This document shows positions 15,542-16,555 of a stretch of 16,555 nt of DNA, piece after piece. Both the position numbers and the translations under genes were made by a program. Position 1 is the stretch's first letter, and every line of letters starts with the position of its first letter. Below the pieces are notes generated by a model. That model worked only from the letters and a program-made list of their open reading frames with translations. It had not been told where the DNA came from and searched no databases. This DNA comes from Gammaproteobacteria bacterium (GTDB lineage Bacteria > Pseudomonadota > Gammaproteobacteria > Pseudomonadales > Halomonadaceae): contig JAMCZP010000359.1 of NCBI GenBank assembly GCA_023485185.1, forward strand, positions 1 through 16,555. The letters run 5' to 3'.

Positions 15542-15582
15542 CTAAAACAGTGGTAAAAACAACACGTTAGAGAATTAGATTA

Positions 15583-15606
15583 AGCCGTCCGTAAGGGCGG
15601 CTTTTT
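15583..15606 (+). terminator. Terminator of the tRNA cluster
   Basis: AGCCGTCC (15583-15590) pairs with GGGCGGCT (15595-15602), one G-U pair, with the tetraloop GTAA and five T in a row (15602-15606). It lies 41 bases after the tRNA-Thr gene and closes the tRNA transcription unit. Confidence 0.85.
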
Positions 15607-15637
15607 CGTATGTATCTACAAAATGTCTACACCTAGG

Positions 15638-15646
15638 TTATCCACA
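15638..15646 (+). promoter_or_regulatory. Perfect DnaA box
   Basis: TTATCCACA matches the DnaA-box consensus exactly. A single box occurs by chance now and then, but it sits 9 bases before the direct repeats described next, which is why it is listed. Confidence 0.45.
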
Positions 15647-15655
15647 CTGTAAACG

Positions 15656-15749
15656 CGCGCTAGATTTGGCATAACCTCGCGCTAGATTTGGCACTATCGA
15701 CAGTCGCAAGCATGAGACGTCAAAATAAGATTTGGCGCCGTGTTTGGCA
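15656..15749. repeat. Iteron-like direct repeats in register with 22 bp
   Basis: The 16-mer CGCGCTAGATTTGGCA occurs at 15656-15671 and again, identical, at 15678-15693. The core AGATTTGGC therefore starts at 15662 and 15684 and recurs at 15728, i.e. spacings of 22 and 44 bases. A shorter TTTGGCA lies at 15743-15749. Spacing in multiples of 22 puts the copies on the same face of the helix, as in plasmid replication iterons. No rep gene is seen in the window. An operator array for the next ORF is an alternative. Confidence 0.6.
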
Positions 15750-16183
15750 TAGTCTATGGTTGCTTTTGCAATGAAGCCAAAGTAGAGGTGTTAGTGATTA
15801 CTAGAACTTCATATCCCGTGACTGAAGAAGCTCGAGGCCCAGTGAATGAGCATATGGAAATGATCCCACTCAAGGATCTTCTAAATGTGCATTTGGATTA
15901 TGCGTTAGCTCTACTCATGCCGTTCGACACCGTTAACCTTGAACACATAGGTGGACTACGCCCAGCTTGGGTTGTGGTGGAAACTGAAAATGAGAAGCGC
16001 CAATGGAGCCCTAGTAGCAACAAAGATCATGCTAAGGAAGCACTTGGCCAGCTTGGCCTAACTGACCAAGGATATGATCGCGAAGCTCTTGAGAAAGCTC
16101 TCAGAAAGCATGTGGCACCTGTCGTAGAAATCCCAATCCTAACTAGTCACGATGTAGGTAGCCCATATATCAGTAGAGAGTAG
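15740..16183 (+). CDS. Hypothetical protein (accessory region)
   Basis: I do not recognise this protein. Read from the GTG at 15740 it has 147 residues. Later GTG starts at 15788 and 15794 are equally plausible, because the first one lies inside the direct repeats and none has a strong ribosome site (GTAGAGG lies near 15788). The sequence is soluble-looking, with no signal peptide or membrane segment. It has an acidic-polar helix region KDHAKEALGQLGLTDQGYDREALEKALRKHV in the C-terminal half, and hydrophobic strands such as RPAWVVVE and VVEIPIL. Base composition is visibly poorer in G+C than the upstream genes, with AGA and CTA codons, which suggests transfer. No neighbour indicates a function. 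Confidence 0.5.
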   Translation: MFGIVYGCFCNEAKVEVLVITRTSYPVTEEARGPVNEHMEMIPLKDLLNVHLDYALALLMPFDTVNLEHIGGLRPAWVVVETENEKRQWSPSSNKDHAKEALGQLGLTDQGYDREALEKALRKHVAPVVEIPILTSHDVGSPYISRE

Positions 16184-16260
16184 CTCGGGCGTGGTTGTTT
16201 AAGAGCTCAATTCATCGTTTCAATAGTAGTGTACTTTGTTATCTGAAGCTGTCGTGACGT

Positions 16261-16298
16261 CACTATTCTCTTAGGCAATACTGCCTGATGTAATAGTG
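16261..16298. promoter_or_regulatory. Nested inverted repeat before the last ORF
   Basis: CACTATT (16261-16267) pairs with AATAGTG (16292-16298), and inside it AGGCA (16273-16277) pairs with TGCCT (16282-16286), separated by equal 5-base internal loops. The palindrome GTGACGTCAC (16254-16263) overlaps its left edge. It ends about 10 bases before the likely start codon of the next ORF and could be an operator or a translation-controlling hairpin. Confidence 0.4.
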
Positions 16299-16307
16299 GT
16301 GACTGTC

Positions 16308-16517
16308 ATGACGATTATATACCGCGATCATCTCATCGTACCCGAGGCTGACCATTACGAAGATGGTTACCATGGCCGCTTTTGGGTGGTTCTTCCTGAC
16401 GGGCAAAGGGTCGGCCCACAGGCGTGCCCACCTCCTTTTACCTGTACTCGCAGAGATGCTTTAAAGCATGCTTGTAGGTTGGCCATAGCGCGAATCAAAG
16501 CAGGAACAATCTGCTAG
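16308..16517 (+). CDS. Small hypothetical protein
   Basis: This is a 69-residue protein from ATG 16308; a GTG at 16296 would add four residues. I do not recognise a named family. It begins MTIIYRDHLIVPEADHY, continues with a strand-like GRFWVVLPDGQ and ends in a basic helix (RRDALKHACRLAIARIKAG). This is a beta-beta-beta-alpha pattern seen in small DUF proteins of mobile or accessory regions. Three Cys are present. The ribosome site is weak. The stop codon TAG at 16515-16517 is itself part of the long palindrome that follows. Confidence 0.5.
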   Translation: MTIIYRDHLIVPEADHYEDGYHGRFWVVLPDGQRVGPQACPPPFTCTRRDALKHACRLAIARIKAGTIC

Positions 16518-16552
16518 AGGGCATGCTGGCGCTCAGCGCCAGCATGCCCTCT
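16516..16552. repeat. Long near-perfect palindrome at the window end
   Basis: An 18-base arm at 16516-16533, beginning AGAGGGCATGC, is mirrored exactly by 16535-16552 with a single central base; as RNA this gives a stem of about 17 bp with a TCA loop. It overlaps the stop of the last small ORF. It may be a terminator, but the window ends two to three bases later, so a T-tract cannot be judged. The end of a mobile element is another possibility. Confidence 0.7.
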
Positions 16553-16555
16553 AAT

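Noticed and set aside
15656..15749. A CRISPR array.
   Set aside because: The repeats are 16 bases with 6-base spacing in only two full copies, and no cas gene is near; iteron or operator repeats fit better.

Overview
The window looks like chromosomal DNA from a gammaproteobacterium, most likely Halomonas or a close relative. The grounds are the block mutY-asmA divergent from hisBHAF (an arrangement I also know from Pseudomonas), a YggX gene after mutY, a selD-mnmH pair, a YjaG/DUF416 protein and a moderate G+C content. The genus is an inference; no search was run.

Layout. Positions 1-170 are the 3' end of a ribosomal RNA operon (5S rRNA and its terminator), followed by a REP/MITE-like inverted repeat. 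hisC reads leftward, and a small NlpE-type lipoprotein gene diverges from it. Then come radA (whose 5' end lacks any usable in-frame start codon), selD and mnmH (overlapping; selenophosphate synthesis and tRNA 2-selenouridine), a glutamine-amidotransferase-like gene that lacks its catalytic cysteine, the DUF416 gene yjaG, an outer-membrane beta-barrel gene, and the leftward operon hisB-hisH-hisA-hisF. Divergent from hisB run a PanZ-like acetyltransferase gene overlapping asmA, then mutY and yggX. A tRNA cluster (Phe-Gln-Thr) with a good promoter and terminator follows.

The last kilobase (about 15600-16555) differs from the rest. It has lower G+C, a perfect DnaA box, a set of iteron-like direct repeats in register with a 22-bp period, two unrecognised small ORFs and a long near-perfect palindrome at the very end. 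A decayed tRNA-Thr copy lies on the other side of the tRNA cluster. Together these suggest that the tRNA locus has been a site of duplication or integration and that the right end is accessory DNA.

How the genes work together. hisC and hisBHAF cover the middle of histidine biosynthesis; hisG, hisD, hisI and hisE must lie elsewhere. SelD makes selenophosphate that MnmH uses on tRNA wobble uridines. RadA (recombination) and MutY (A:8-oxoG repair) act in genome maintenance, and YggX is linked to iron and oxidative stress. I see no defence island, CRISPR array, intact transposase or integrase. The most notable oddities are the start-less radA, the Cys-to-Gly amidotransferase, the tRNA-Thr remnant and the DnaA-box/iteron segment.
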